From: Enterobacter huaxiensis
GTDB lineage: Bacteria; Pseudomonadota; Gammaproteobacteria; Enterobacterales; Enterobacteriaceae
Length of the DNA stretch: 64,000 nt
Assembly: GCF_003594935.2 (NCBI RefSeq)
Contig: NZ_CP043342.1
Coordinates: forward strand, 248,001 to 312,000
Reading direction: 5' to 3'
The position numbers were made by a program, and so were the translations under genes. The notes under the pieces were generated by a model. That model saw only the letters and a program-made list of their open reading frames with translations, was not told the origin of the DNA and did no database searches. Of the stretch, positions 54,955 through 64,000 are shown one piece after another; the stretch's first letter is position 1, and each line of letters starts with the position of its first letter.

Positions 54955-56220
54955 GTGAAAAATAACGAACTGAACGACCGGCGTTTACAGGCGACGCCGC
55001 GCGGTATCGGGGTCATGTGTAATTTCTATGCCGATAAAGCCGAAAACGCCACGGTGTGGGACGTGGAAGGCAACGAGTACATCGACTTCGCCGCGGGGAT
55101 CGCGGTGCTGAATACCGGCCATCGCCATCCAAAAGTCATTTCCGCCATCGAAAAACAACTCCACGCCTTTACCCATACCGCCTACCAGATTGTGCCGTAC
55201 GAAGGCTACGTAGCGCTTGCCGAGCGTATCAACGCGCGCGTGCCGATTGAGGGCCCGGCAAAAACGGCCTTCTTCTCAACCGGCGCTGAAGCCGTAGAAA
55301 ACGCGGTCAAAATCGCCCGCGCGTATACCAGGCGCCCAGGGCTTATCACCTTCGGCGGTGCCTTCCACGGCCGCACCTTTATGACCATGGCGCTGACCGG
55401 CAAGGTTGCGCCCTACAAGCTCGGCTTTGGCCCGTTCCCCGGCTCTGTCTATCACGCGCAGTTCCCCAACGACCTGCACGGCATCAGCTCGGCGGAAGCC
55501 ATCAAAAGCCTCGATCGCATCTTCAAGGCGGATATCGCGCCCGATCAGGTGGCGGCCATTATTCTTGAACCGGTACAGGGTGAAGGCGGTTTTAACGTCG
55601 CCCCTGCTGATTTTATGCAGGCGCTGCGTGCCCTTTGCGATACCCACGGGATCCTGCTCATTGCCGATGAAGTACAAACCGGCTTCGCGCGTACCGGCAA
55701 GCTGTTCTCGATGGAAAACCACTGCGTGAAGCCCGATCTCATTACCATGGCGAAAAGCCTGGCGGGCGGAATGCCGCTCTCGGCGGTCTCTGGTCGGGCA
55801 GAGGTAATGGATGCTCCCGCGCCGGGCGGGCTGGGTGGGACCTATGCGGGTAACCCGCTGGCGATTGCGGCTGCGCATGCGGTGCTGGACGTGATTGACG
55901 AGGAAGATCTCTGCACCCGGGCAGCGCACCTTGGCCACCATCTGGTGGAGGTGCTGCATAAAGCGAAGGACAGCTGTGCGTATATCGCCGATATCCGCGC
56001 GCAGGGTTCGATGGTGGCGGTGGAGTTCAACGATCCGCAAACCGGACAGCCTTCACCGGAGTTCACCCGCGAGGTGCAGGCGCGCGCGCTGCAGGAGGGG
56101 CTGTTGCTCCTGAGCTGCGGCGTGTACGGCAATGTGATTCGCTTCCTCTATCCGCTCACCATCCCCGAGGCGCAGTTCCGCCAGGCGCTGGATATTATTT
56201 CCGCCTCGCTGACACGATAA
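54955..56220 (+). CDS. 4-aminobutyrate aminotransferase (PuuE/GabT-like)
   Basis: This 421-residue class III aminotransferase should convert GABA and 2-oxoglutarate to succinate semialdehyde and glutamate. It is closer to E. coli PuuE (same length, MCNF, NTGHRHP, SLAGGMPLS segments) than to GabT. PLP residues are D238 (IADEV) and the Schiff-base K267 (TMAKSLAGG). The start is GTG 54955 with GAGGGTGACAG upstream. It is inserted between rpoH and livJ, which are neighbours in E. coli; no succinate-semialdehyde dehydrogenase lies next to it. Ornithine or another omega-amino acid is an alternative substrate. Confidence 0.9.
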   Translation: MKNNELNDRRLQATPRGIGVMCNFYADKAENATVWDVEGNEYIDFAAGIAVLNTGHRHPKVISAIEKQLHAFTHTAYQIVPYEGYVALAERINARVPIEGPAKTAFFSTGAEAVENAVKIARAYTRRPGLITFGGAFHGRTFMTMALTGKVAPYKLGFGPFPGSVYHAQFPNDLHGISSAEAIKSLDRIFKADIAPDQVAAIILEPVQGEGGFNVAPADFMQALRALCDTHGILLIADEVQTGFARTGKLFSMENHCVKPDLITMAKSLAGGMPLSAVSGRAEVMDAPAPGGLGGTYAGNPLAIAAAHAVLDVIDEEDLCTRAAHLGHHLVEVLHKAKDSCAYIADIRAQGSMVAVEFNDPQTGQPSPEFTREVQARALQEGLLLLSCGVYGNVIRFLYPLTIPEAQFRQALDIISASLTR

Positions 56221-56228
56221 AGCCAAAT

Positions 56229-56252
56229 GCCCGGCGCAAAACGGCGCCGGGC
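56229..56252 (+). terminator. GC-rich hairpin after the aminotransferase gene
   Basis: GCCCGGCGC (56229-56237) pairs with GCGCCGGGC (56244-56252) 8 bases after the stop. There is no T-tract. Confidence 0.5.
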
Positions 56253-56417
56253 GTAGCATAGATACATTTCAAATTAGCTATTCCAAAATCATAAAATTCG
56301 GGTATGTTTTAGCAGAGTATGCTGAAAAAGCGCGAACAGCACGCCTATAAATGAAATAAAGCGCTACACAACAACATCACAACAATCGTTATAACCAGAA
56401 CAATGGGGATTCTCAGG

Positions 56418-57518
56418 ATGAACATGAAGGGTAAAGCGTTACTGGCAGGATGTATGGCGTTGGCATTCAGCGCAATGGCTCAGGCAGACATCAAAGTGGC
56501 TGTTGTGGGCGCCATGTCCGGCCCGGTAGCCCAGTACGGCGACCAGGAATTTACCGGCGCAGAGCAGGCGGTTGCAGACATTAATGCCAAGGGCGGCATC
56601 AAGGGCGAAAAACTGCAGATCGTAAAATATGATGATGCCTGTGACCCGAAACAGGCGGTCGCTGTGGCGAACAAAGTGGTGAATGACGGGATCAAATACG
56701 TTATCGGTCACCTGTGCTCCTCTTCAACACAGCCTGCATCTGACATCTACGAAGACGAAGGCATTCTGATGATCACCCCGGCGGCAACCGCGCCGGAGCT
56801 GACGGCTCGCGGCTATAAGTTGATCCTGCGCACCACCGGTCTGGACTCTGACCAGGGTCCAACCGCCGCTAAATACATCGTTGATAAAGTGAAGCCGAAG
56901 CGCATCGCCATCGTTCACGACAAGCAGCAGTACGGTGAAGGCCTGGCGCGCTCCGTCCAGGACAACCTGAAGAAAGCCAATGCTGACGTGGTGTTCTTCG
57001 ACGGCATCACCGCCGGTGAAAAAGACTTCTCTACCCTGGTGGCGCGTCTGAAGAAAGAGAATATCGATTTCGTTTACTACGGTGGCTACCACCCGGAAAT
57101 GGGACAGATCCTGCGCCAGGCGCGCGCTGCCGGTCTGAAAACCCAGTTCATGGGCCCGGAAGGCGTGGCGAACGTGTCTCTGTCTAACATCGCGGGTGAA
57201 TCTGCTGAAGGCCTGCTGGTGACCAAGCCGAAGAACTACGATCAGGTACCGGCGAACAAACCCATCGTAGATGCGATTAAGGCGAAGAAACAGGATCCAA
57301 GCGGCGCGTTCGTCTGGACCACCTACGCGGCGCTGCAGTCTCTGCAGGCAGGCCTGAACCAGTCAGCCGATCCGGCTGAGATTGCCACCTGGCTGAAAGC
57401 GAACTCCGTAGAAACCGTGATGGGGCCGCTGTCCTGGGATGAGAAGGGCGATCTGAAGGGCTTCGAGTTCGGCGTGTTTGACTGGCACGCTAACGGAACT
57501 GCTACAGACGCAAAATAA
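56418..57518 (+). CDS. livJ: Leu/Ile/Val-binding protein LivJ
   Basis: LivJ is the periplasmic binding protein of the LIV-I ABC transporter and takes leucine, isoleucine, valine and also Thr/Ala. ATG 56418 gives 366 residues with GGGGA about 11 bases upstream and a signal peptide ending MAQA-D; the reading from 56403 adds five residues. It is nearly identical to E. coli LivJ. It has the type I binding-protein fold with [19 protein letters not shown], a disulfide pair in DDACDP/GHLCSS. Closely similar to LivK (58444). Has its own promoter and a palindromic repeat behind it. Confidence 0.96.
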   Translation: MNMKGKALLAGCMALAFSAMAQADIKVAVVGAMSGPVAQYGDQEFTGAEQAVADINAKGGIKGEKLQIVKYDDACDPKQAVAVANKVVNDGIKYVIGHLCSSSTQPASDIYEDEGILMITPAATAPELTARGYKLILRTTGLDSDQGPTAAKYIVDKVKPKRIAIVHDKQQYGEGLARSVQDNLKKANADVVFFDGITAGEKDFSTLVARLKKENIDFVYYGGYHPEMGQILRQARAAGLKTQFMGPEGVANVSLSNIAGESAEGLLVTKPKNYDQVPANKPIVDAIKAKKQDPSGAFVWTTYAALQSLQAGLNQSADPAEIATWLKANSVETVMGPLSWDEKGDLKGFEFGVFDWHANGTATDAK

Positions 57519-57537
57519 AACTGGTGCGGGTTGATAC

Positions 57538-57620
57538 CCTCACCCTAACCCTCTCCCACAGGGAGAGGGGACCGCTCGGTGTTCTCCCTCTCCCCGTGGG
57601 AGAGGGCCGGGGTGAGGGCA
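57538..57620. repeat. Paired CCCTCTCCC-type palindromic repeat
   Basis: Two inverted copies lie between the convergent livJ and panM, the same head-to-head layout as at 1951. Confidence 0.85.
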
Positions 57621-57635
57621 TCAGGCCGCACACAT

Positions 57636-58019
57636 TTAGCGCTTCTCCCATCCGTTCGCCTGCGCCGTAAACCCTAACGCCTGCATAAATGCCGCCATCA
57701 CGCTGCGGTCTTCCACGCCCACGTCGGCCATCCACCAGGAGGTCACGCTCGGGTTGTCGCGAATCACCTCTTCAATCAAATACTGCCCCACGCCGCGACG
57801 GCGGGTGACGTCGCGCACGCGCAGCGAGTCCAGCGCGCCTTCCGTGCCGCTCAGCGTCACGCGAACGGCGGCCAGCAGACGCTCGTTAAAGCGCGCGGCA
57901 TAAATTCGGTGGTTCTCGTCGACGGTCAGCGACGAGGGGGAATATTCCGGCCAGATTTTGCCCAGGTCGATACGATCCTGGTCGCTAAAGGTCACCAGAC
58001 GCACGATAGTCAGTTTCAT
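57636..58019 (-). CDS. panM: PanD maturation/regulatory factor PanZ (PanM)
   Basis: PanM is a GNAT-fold protein that binds acetyl-CoA and the aspartate decarboxylase proenzyme PanD. It promotes PanD self-cleavage and then inhibits the enzyme, linking pantothenate synthesis to CoA level. ATG 58019 gives 127 residues (MKLTIVRLVTFSDQDRIDLG), the E. coli length. The CoA-binding loop VTRRRGVGQYLIEEV (about 71-85) is intact. It is divergent from livK over 424 bases. Confidence 0.94.
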   Translation of the reverse strand: MKLTIVRLVTFSDQDRIDLGKIWPEYSPSSLTVDENHRIYAARFNERLLAAVRVTLSGTEGALDSLRVRDVTRRRGVGQYLIEEVIRDNPSVTSWWMADVGVEDRSVMAAFMQALGFTAQANGWEKR

Positions 58020-58034
58020 TAGCTGCTTGTCCAA

Positions 58035-58443
58035 ATCAAATAGAGTGCGGCCAGTGTACTCAATTTATTTGCTCAGACGCTTTCTCTTTTTAACCCCCTT
58101 TACCAGGCGATTAGTTTTTTGGCGTGGCGTTGTGCAGTTCGAAAACACATGGATCGAAAAATAAGCAGAATTTTAACCTGAAGGGTAGTGATTTATTCGG
58201 CGCTTTGTACCGTTATTTTATGCTGCAAACTGCGCTTTTATTTGTTTATCTCTGCCTGATTTCAGAATATTATCTTTGCTTAATCGCCTGAAAAATAGAG
58301 ATATTAGTCTGGTTTTTGACAAAAAACCGCGCTAAACCATTAAAGGCACTGGTAAAAATAGCGTTGTTCATTAAAAGTACAGAATGCTTTTTAACCATAA
58401 TAAAACAAAATATAAACATCACGTCACGAATGGGGATTCAGAG
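58035..58443. other. Intergenic between panM and livK
   Basis: This AT-rich region of about 400 bases holds the panM promoter on the left and the livK leader on the right. The only clear element is a possible livK promoter at 58316-58343. E. coli livK is repressed with leucine through Lrp, but I see no unambiguous Lrp site. No RNA gene recognised. Confidence 0.5.
58316..58343 (+). promoter_or_regulatory. Possible livK sigma-70 promoter
   Basis: TTGACA (58316-58321) is a perfect -35; after 16 bases CATTAA (58338-58343) is a weak -10. It lies about 100 bases before the livK start. Confidence 0.42.
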
Positions 58444-59553
58444 ATGAAAAGGAACGCGAAAGCAATAATCGCGGGAATGGTTGCACTGGCGATTTCGCAG
58501 GCAGCGATGGCGGACGATATTAAAGTTGCGGTAGTCGGCGCGATGTCCGGTCCTGTTGCCCAGTGGGGCGATATGGAATTCAACGGCGCGCGTCAGGCTA
58601 TCAAAGACATCAACGCCAAAGGCGGGATCAAAGGCGACAAGCTGGTGGACGTGGAGTATGACGACGCCTGCGATCCAAAACAGGCCGTCGCGGTCGCCAA
58701 TAAAATCGTTAACGACGGCATCCAGTATGTGATTGGCCACCTGTGTTCATCCTCCACCCAGCCCGCGTCTGATATCTACGAAGACGAAGGCATCCTGATG
58801 ATCACTCCCGGTGCGACTAACCCTGAGCTGACCCAGCGCGGCTACCAGCACATCATGCGCACCGCCGGTCTGGACTCCTCACAGGGACCAACCGCCGCTA
58901 AATACATCCTCGAGACCGTTAAGCCGCAGCGCATTGCCATCATCCATGACAAACAGCAGTACGGCGAAGGCCTGGCGCGCTCCGTACAGGACGGCCTGAA
59001 AAAAGGCGGCGCGAACATCGTCTTCTTCGACGGCATTACCGCCGGTGAGAAAGATTTCTCCGCGCTGATTGCCCGTCTGCAAAAAGAGAATATCGACTTC
59101 GTCTACTACGGCGGCTACTACCCGGAAATGGGGCAGATGCTGCGCCAGGCGCGCGCCACCGGCCTGAAAACCCAGTTCATGGGGCCTGAGGGCGTGGGCA
59201 ACGCCTCCCTGTCAAACATCGCGGGGGATTCTGCCGAAGGCATGCTGGTCACGATGCCAAAACGCTATGACCAGGATCCGGCCAACAAGGCTATCGTAGA
59301 TGCGCTCAAGGCGCAGAAGAAGGATCCGAGCGGCCCGTACGTGTGGATCACCTATGCCGCCGTGCAGTCTCTGGCGACCGCGCTGGAGCGTACCGGCAGC
59401 AAAGAGCCGCTGGATCTGGTGAAAGATTTAAAAGCACACGGGGCGAACACCGTGATTGGGCCGCTGAACTGGGATGAGAAAGGCGATCTGAAGGGATTTG
59501 AATTTGGTGTCTTTAAGTGGCACGCCGACGGTTCATCCTCGGCCGCCAAATAA
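58444..59553 (+). CDS. livK: Leucine-specific binding protein LivK
   Basis: LivK is the leucine-specific periplasmic binding protein of the LS system that shares LivHMGF with LivJ. ATG 58444 (GGGGA upstream) gives 369 residues, the E. coli length, with signal peptide to MA-DDIK. Most of the sequence is shared with LivJ, and the segment from [12 protein letters not shown] to GILMI is the same in both. The permease genes follow after 46 bases. Confidence 0.96.
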   Translation: MKRNAKAIIAGMVALAISQAAMADDIKVAVVGAMSGPVAQWGDMEFNGARQAIKDINAKGGIKGDKLVDVEYDDACDPKQAVAVANKIVNDGIQYVIGHLCSSSTQPASDIYEDEGILMITPGATNPELTQRGYQHIMRTAGLDSSQGPTAAKYILETVKPQRIAIIHDKQQYGEGLARSVQDGLKKGGANIVFFDGITAGEKDFSALIARLQKENIDFVYYGGYYPEMGQMLRQARATGLKTQFMGPEGVGNASLSNIAGDSAEGMLVTMPKRYDQDPANKAIVDALKAQKKDPSGPYVWITYAAVQSLATALERTGSKEPLDLVKDLKAHGANTVIGPLNWDEKGDLKGFEFGVFKWHADGSSSAAK

Positions 59554-59599
59554 TAATCCCACCGCCCGGCGAGCCGGGCGGGTATAAAAAGGTTTGCAT

Positions 59600-60526
59600 A
59601 TGTCCGAGCAGTTTCTCTATTTCCTGCAGCAGATGTTTAACGGCGTCACGCTGGGAAGCACCTACGCGCTGATCGCCATCGGCTACACGATGGTTTACGG
59701 CATTATCGGCATGATCAACTTCGCCCACGGCGAGGTGTACATGATCGGTAGCTACGTCTCCTTTATGATCATTGCCGCGCTGATGATGATGGGCATCGAC
59801 AGCAGCTGGCTGCTGGTCGCGGCCGGGTTTGTCGGCGCGATTGTGATAGCCAGCGCCTACGGCTGGAGCATCGAGCGCGTGGCCTACCGGCCGGTGCGCA
59901 GCTCCAAGCGCCTGATCGCGCTGATCTCCGCGATTGGTATGTCGATATTCCTGCAAAACTACGTCAGCCTGACCGAAGGCTCGCGCGACGTTGCGCTGCC
60001 AAGCCTGTTTAACGGCCAGTGGATTGTGGGGGCCAGCGAAAACTTCTCTGCCACCATCACCACCATGCAGCTGGTCATCTGGGTTGTAACCTTCCTGGCG
60101 ATGCTCGCCCTGACCATTTTCATCCGCTACTCACGCATGGGACGCGCCTGCCGCGCCTGCGCGGAAGACCTGAAGATGGCGAGCCTGCTCGGCATCAACA
60201 CCGACCGCGTGATTGCCCTGACCTTCGTGATCGGCGCGGCGATGGCGGCGGTGGCAGGCGTGCTGCTCGGCCAGTTCTACGGCGTGATTAACCCATACAT
60301 CGGCTTTATGGCCGGGATGAAAGCCTTCACCGCCGCGGTGCTTGGCGGTATCGGCAGCATTCCGGGCGCGATGATCGGCGGCCTGATCCTGGGCGTGGCC
60401 GAAGCGCTCTCCTCGGCGTACCTGAGCACAGAATATAAAGACGTGGTGTCGTTTGCCCTGCTGATTCTGGTTCTGCTGGTCATGCCTACCGGTATTCTGG
60501 GCCGTCCGGAGGTAGAGAAAGTATGA
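59600..60526 (+). CDS. livH: Branched-chain amino acid ABC permease LivH
   Basis: LivH is one of two membrane subunits of the LIV-I/LS importer. ATG 59600 (AAAAGG upstream) gives 308 residues, as in E. coli, with eight or so helices. The EAA-like cytoplasmic loop [19 protein letters not shown] contacts the ATPases. It overlaps livM by 4 bases. Confidence 0.97.
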   Translation: MSEQFLYFLQQMFNGVTLGSTYALIAIGYTMVYGIIGMINFAHGEVYMIGSYVSFMIIAALMMMGIDSSWLLVAAGFVGAIVIASAYGWSIERVAYRPVRSSKRLIALISAIGMSIFLQNYVSLTEGSRDVALPSLFNGQWIVGASENFSATITTMQLVIWVVTFLAMLALTIFIRYSRMGRACRACAEDLKMASLLGINTDRVIALTFVIGAAMAAVAGVLLGQFYGVINPYIGFMAGMKAFTAAVLGGIGSIPGAMIGGLILGVAEALSSAYLSTEYKDVVSFALLILVLLVMPTGILGRPEVEKV

Positions 60527-61800
60527 AACCGATGCATTTTGCAATGGCGCTGCTCTCTGCGGCCATGTTCTTCGTGCTGGCGGGCGTCTTTATGGGCGTC
60601 CAGCTCGAGCTGGACGGCACTAAGCTGGTGGTCGATACCGCTCCCGACATCCGCTGGCAGTGGGTGTTTGTCGGCACCGCCGTGGTGTTCCTGTTCCAGC
60701 TGCTGCGTCCGGTGTTCCATAAGACGATGAAAAACGTCTCCGGCCCGAAGTTCGTGCTGCCGGCCATCGACGGTTCTACCGTGAAGCAGAAGCTGTTCCT
60801 CGTGGCGCTGCTGGTCGCGGCCGTGGCGTGGCCGTTCGTGGTGTCGCGCGGCACGGTCGATATCGCCACCCTGACCATGATCTACGTGATTCTGGGTCTC
60901 GGTCTGAACGTGGTGGTGGGTCTGTCTGGCCTGCTGGTGCTGGGTTACGGCGGCTTCTACGCCATCGGTGCCTACACCTTCGCGCTGCTCAACCACTATT
61001 ACGGCCTCGGCTTCTGGACCTGCCTGCCGCTGGCGGGGCTGGTCTCTGCCGCCGCGGGCTTCCTGCTCGGCTTCCCGGTGCTGCGCCTGCGCGGTGACTA
61101 TCTGGCGATTGTGACCTTAGGCTTCGGCGAAATCGTCCGTATCCTGCTGCTCAACAATACCGAAGTGACCGGCGGCCCGAACGGCATCAGCCAGATCCCG
61201 AAACCGACCTTCTTCGGTCTGGAGTTCAGCCGTACCGCCCGCGAAGGCGGCTGGGACACCTTCAGCAACTTCTTTGGCATCAAGTACGACCCGTCCGACC
61301 GCGTGATCTGGCTCTATCTGGTGGCGCTGCTGCTGGTGGTGATTACCCTGTTTGTGATCAACCGTCTGCTGCGCATGCCGCTCGGCCGCGCGTGGGAAGC
61401 GCTGCGCGAAGATGAAATTGCCTGCCGCTCGCTGGGCCTGAACCCGACCCGCATCAAGCTGACCGCGTTCACCATCAGCGCCGCGTTTGCCGGTTTCGCC
61501 GGAACGCTGTTTGCCGCGCGTCAGGGCTTCGTCAGCCCGGAATCCTTCACCTTTGCCGAATCGGCCTTCGTGCTGGCGATTGTGGTGCTCGGCGGGATGG
61601 GCTCGCAGTTCGCCGTTATCCTCGCGGCCATCCTGCTGGTGGTCTCACGCGAGCTGATGCGTGACTTTAACGAATACAGCATGCTGATGCTGGGTGGTTT
61701 GATGGTGCTGATGATGATCTGGCGTCCGCAGGGCCTGCTGCCGATGACCCGTCCCCAGCTGAAGCTGAAGAACGGGCAAGCAAAAGGAGAGCAGGCATGA
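60523..61800 (+). CDS. livM: Branched-chain amino acid ABC permease LivM
   Basis: This is the second membrane subunit, 425 residues, the same length as E. coli. It has about 10 helices and the EAA-like loop [19 protein letters not shown]. It overlaps livH (ATGA at 60523) and livG (ATGA at 61797), which gives coupled translation. Confidence 0.97.
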   Translation: MKPMHFAMALLSAAMFFVLAGVFMGVQLELDGTKLVVDTAPDIRWQWVFVGTAVVFLFQLLRPVFHKTMKNVSGPKFVLPAIDGSTVKQKLFLVALLVAAVAWPFVVSRGTVDIATLTMIYVILGLGLNVVVGLSGLLVLGYGGFYAIGAYTFALLNHYYGLGFWTCLPLAGLVSAAAGFLLGFPVLRLRGDYLAIVTLGFGEIVRILLLNNTEVTGGPNGISQIPKPTFFGLEFSRTAREGGWDTFSNFFGIKYDPSDRVIWLYLVALLLVVITLFVINRLLRMPLGRAWEALREDEIACRSLGLNPTRIKLTAFTISAAFAGFAGTLFAARQGFVSPESFTFAESAFVLAIVVLGGMGSQFAVILAAILLVVSRELMRDFNEYSMLMLGGLMVLMMIWRPQGLLPMTRPQLKLKNGQAKGEQA

Positions 61801-62564
61801 GTCAGCCATTATTATCCGTTAGCGGCCTGATGATGCGTTTTGGCGGCCTGCTGGCGGTCAACAACGTAAATCTGGATCTGCATAAGAAAGAGATCGTCTC
61901 CCTGATTGGCCCGAACGGCGCGGGGAAAACCACGGTCTTCAACTGCCTGACCGGCTTCTATAAGCCGACGGGCGGCACCATCATGCTGCGCGACCAGCAC
62001 CTGGAAGGGCTGCCGGGCCAGCAGATTGCCCGCATGGGCGTGGTGCGTACCTTCCAGCACGTGCGTCTGTTCCGCGAGATGACGGTGATTGAAAACCTGC
62101 TGGTGGCACAGCACCAGCAGCTCAAAACCGGCCTGTTCTCCGGCCTGCTGAAAACCCCGGCCTTCCGCCGCGCGCAGGAGGAGGCGCTCGACCGCGCCGC
62201 CACCTGGCTCGACCGTATCGGCCTGCTCCAGCACGCCAACCGTCAGGCGAGCAACCTGGCCTACGGCGATCAGCGTCGTCTGGAGATCGTGCGCTGCATG
62301 GTGACGCAGCCGGAAATTCTGATGCTCGACGAACCGGCGGCGGGCCTCAACCCGAAAGAGACCAAAGAGCTGGACGAGCTGATTGCCGAGCTGCGTGACC
62401 ATCACGACACCACCATTCTGCTGATTGAGCATGACATGAAGCTGGTGATGGGCATTTCGGATCGTATCTACGTGGTAAACCAGGGCACGCCGCTGGCAAA
62501 CGGGACGCCGGAAGAGATCCGCAACAACCCGGACGTGATCCGCGCATACCTTGGTGAGGCATAA
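61797..62564 (+). CDS. livG: Branched-chain amino acid ABC ATPase LivG
   Basis: This 255-residue ABC ATPase has Walker [14 protein letters not shown]-loop TFQHVRLF, a signature region [18 protein letters not shown] (the LSGGQ position reads LAYGD, typical of LivG), Walker [13 protein letters not shown] and the H-loop IEHDMKL. It overlaps livM; livF starts just after its stop. Confidence 0.97.
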   Translation: MSQPLLSVSGLMMRFGGLLAVNNVNLDLHKKEIVSLIGPNGAGKTTVFNCLTGFYKPTGGTIMLRDQHLEGLPGQQIARMGVVRTFQHVRLFREMTVIENLLVAQHQQLKTGLFSGLLKTPAFRRAQEEALDRAATWLDRIGLLQHANRQASNLAYGDQRRLEIVRCMVTQPEILMLDEPAAGLNPKETKELDELIAELRDHHDTTILLIEHDMKLVMGISDRIYVVNQGTPLANGTPEEIRNNPDVIRAYLGEA

Positions 62565-62565
62565 G

Positions 62566-63279
62566 ATGGAAAAAGCGATGTTAACGTTTGACAAGGTCAA
62601 CGCGCACTACGGCAAGATCCAGGCGCTGCACGACGTCAGCCTGCACATCAATCAGGGCGAAATCGTCACCCTGATCGGGGCCAACGGCGCGGGTAAAACC
62701 ACGCTGCTCGGCACCCTGTGCGGCGACCCGCGCGCCACCAGCGGGCGGATTGTGTTTGATGATAAAGACATTACCGACTGGCAGACCGCTAAAATCATGC
62801 GCGAAGCGGTGGCGATTGTGCCGGAAGGGCGTCGCGTGTTTTCCCGCATGACGGTGGAAGAGAACCTGGCGATGGGCGGCTTCTTCGCCCACCGCGACCA
62901 GTTTCAGACCCGCATCAAGTGGGTATACGAGCTTTTCCCGCGCCTGTGGGAGCGCCGTATCCAGCGTGCGGGCACCATGTCCGGCGGCGAGCAGCAGATG
63001 CTGGCGATTGGCCGCGCGCTGATGAGCCAGCCGCGCCTGCTGCTGCTGGACGAGCCGTCGCTCGGCCTGGCGCCGATCATCATCCAGCAGATTTTTGACA
63101 CTATCGAACAGCTGCGTAAAGAGGGGATGACCATCTTCCTCGTCGAGCAGAACGCCAACCAGGCGCTGAAGCTCGCCGACCGTGGCTACGTGCTGGAGAA
63201 CGGCCGCGTGGTGCTGGAGGATACCGGCGACGCGCTGCTGGCGAACGAGGCGGTGCGGAGCGCGTATTTAGGCGGCTGA
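62566..63279 (+). CDS. livF: Branched-chain amino acid ABC ATPase LivF
   Basis: This second ATPase has 237 residues from ATG 62566, one base after the livG stop, as in E. coli; an in-frame codon at 62551 lies inside livG. Walker A GANGAGKTTLLG, signature MSGGEQQMLAIGRAL, Walker B LLLLDEPSLGL and H-loop VEQNAN (His replaced by Gln/Asn, usual in LivF) are visible. Confidence 0.97.
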   Translation: MEKAMLTFDKVNAHYGKIQALHDVSLHINQGEIVTLIGANGAGKTTLLGTLCGDPRATSGRIVFDDKDITDWQTAKIMREAVAIVPEGRRVFSRMTVEENLAMGGFFAHRDQFQTRIKWVYELFPRLWERRIQRAGTMSGGEQQMLAIGRALMSQPRLLLLDEPSLGLAPIIIQQIFDTIEQLRKEGMTIFLVEQNANQALKLADRGYVLENGRVVLEDTGDALLANEAVRSAYLGG

Positions 63280-63287
63280 TCGCGTTT

Positions 63288-63362
63288 CCCCCTCTCCCTC
63301 AAGGGAGAGGGAACCGATCGCTTTTCTCCCTCTCCCCGTGGGAGAGGGCCGGGGTGATGGCA
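63288..63362. repeat. Paired CCCTCTCCC-type palindromic repeat
   Basis: Two copies follow livF: CCCCCTCTCCCTCAAGGGAG and CTCCCTCTCCCCGTGGGAGA, the second ending GGGCCGGGGTGATGG. They close the liv operon before ugpB. Confidence 0.82.
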
Positions 63363-63425
63363 CCAGACCGCACCCAACCACACACCCAACCCCCTTCACA
63401 CAACCATCATCCCCCTGACGCCTGA

Positions 63426-63465
63426 CTGTCACTTATCTGTAAACAAACAGTTATTTTTCTGTCAT
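63426..63465 (+). promoter_or_regulatory. Tandem PhoB repeats (two Pho boxes) of ugpB
   Basis: Four 7-base direct repeats recur every 11 bases: CTGTCAC (63426), CTGTAAA (63437), CAGTTAT (63448) and CTGTCAT (63459). This is the Pho box geometry (7+4+7) twice in a row, about 74-113 bases before ugpB, a known PhoB target. Confidence 0.85.
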
Positions 63466-63538
63466 TCGAGCATGTCATGTTACCTCGCGAGCATAAAACG
63501 CGTGATATCGCGCATCCGGCACAATAAGAGAGATGACA

Positions 63539-64000
63539 ATGACATCGTTACGACACACAGCTTTGGGTCTGGCACTGGGTCTGGCTTTTGCGACGAACGC
63601 AATGGCTGTGACCACCATTCCGTTCTGGCACTCTATGGAAGGGGAGTTGGGTAAAGAGGTTGACTCCCTGGCGCAGCGTTTCAACGACACCCACCCGGAT
63701 TACAAAATTGTGCCGGTGTATAAAGGCAACTACGAGCAGAGCCTGAGCGCGGGCATCGCCGCCTTCCGTACCGGCAACGCGCCAGCCCTGTTACAGGTTT
63801 ATGAAGTGGGCACCGCCACCATGATGGCCTCTAAAGCCATCAAGCCGGTCTACGAAGTGTTCAAAGATGCGGGCATCAACTTCGACGAATCACAGTTCGT
63901 GCCGACCGTTTCCGGTTACTACACCGATTCCAAAACCGGCCACCTGCTGTCCCAGCCGTTTAACAGCTCCACCCCGGTGCTGTACTACAACAAAGACGCG
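63539..64000 (+). CDS. ugpB: sn-glycerol-3-phosphate-binding protein UgpB, N-terminal part (partial)
   Basis: UgpB binds glycerol-3-phosphate and glycerophosphodiesters in the periplasm for the UgpBAEC importer and is induced by phosphate starvation. The visible 154 codons start at ATG 63539 (another ATG two codons earlier at 63533) with a signal peptide ending NAMA-V, then [17 protein letters not shown], very close to E. coli. The gene runs off the right edge. Confidence 0.95.
   Translation, partial: MTSLRHTALGLALGLAFATNAMAVTTIPFWHSMEGELGKEVDSLAQRFNDTHPDYKIVPVYKGNYEQSLSAGIAAFRTGNAPALLQVYEVGTATMMASKAIKPVYEVFKDAGINFDESQFVPTVSGYYTDSKTGHLLSQPFNSSTPVLYYNKDA

Overview
The window is one contiguous stretch of enterobacterial chromosome. 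Gene content, protein similarity to Escherichia coli and gene order (dctA-yhjJ-kdgK-pdeH-yhjG-yhjE-yhjD, treF, gor-rlmJ-prlC-rsmJ-uspA-uspB-pitA-yhiN, acpT-yhhT-yhhS-dcrB-yhhQ-tusA, zntA-yhhN-yhhM-yhhL-rsmD-ftsYEX-rpoH, livJ-panM-livKHMGF-ugpB) follow the E. coli 76-79 min region. The accessory genes (padC, an arn operon at this site, a TRAP transporter, a TerC-like protein, a HEPN-like protein) and two abundant families of short palindromic repeats point to Enterobacter or a close relative (Lelliottia, Leclercia, Kosakonia, Klebsiella). Genus assignment is inference. I see no tRNA, rRNA, CRISPR array, insertion sequence, integrase or prophage.

Layout. 1-8.8 kb: C4-dicarboxylate transport (dctA tail), an inactive M16 peptidase homologue (yhjJ), KDG kinase, the flagellar-regulated c-di-GMP phosphodiesterase pdeH, an AsmA-like protein and two membrane proteins. 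8.8-16.3 kb: an accessory patch with a LysR/SDR pair, a LuxR-type regulator facing a lysozyme-like protein without its catalytic residues, a GNAT enzyme, a membrane-anchored HEPN/ankyrin-like protein, trehalase and a small membrane protein. 16.4-25.9 kb: conserved block gor to yhiN, with a sigma-32 promoter before prlC. 26-38.2 kb: accessory block holding a TerC-like protein, a HAD hydrolase, the remnant of an NlpC/P60 hydrolase, an SDR-LysR unit divergent from phenolic acid decarboxylase, and the complete arnBCADTEF operon for L-Ara4N modification of lipid A. 38.1-42.9 kb: acpT to tusA. 43.1-45.9 kb: a DctPQM TRAP transporter. 46-54.8 kb: zinc/cadmium/lead efflux and the ftsYEX-rpoH cell-division and heat-shock block. 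54.9-63.3 kb: a GABA transaminase and the high-affinity branched-chain amino acid ABC transporter. The window ends inside ugpB, which is preceded by tandem PhoB repeats.

Regulatory sites that read clearly are a sigma-28 promoter (pdeH), a sigma-32 promoter (prlC), a sigma-E promoter (rpoH), the ZntR palindrome with 20-bp spacer (zntA), a consensus PhoP box plus a near-consensus PmrA box (arnB), a LysR-type inverted repeat (padC) and PhoB direct repeats (ugpB). I found no wholly unknown multi-gene system. The best leads are loss of catalytic residues in AcpT and in the lysozyme-like protein, the HEPN/transmembrane/ankyrin-like protein, the dual PhoP/PmrA control region of arn, and the truncated NlpC/P60 gene.
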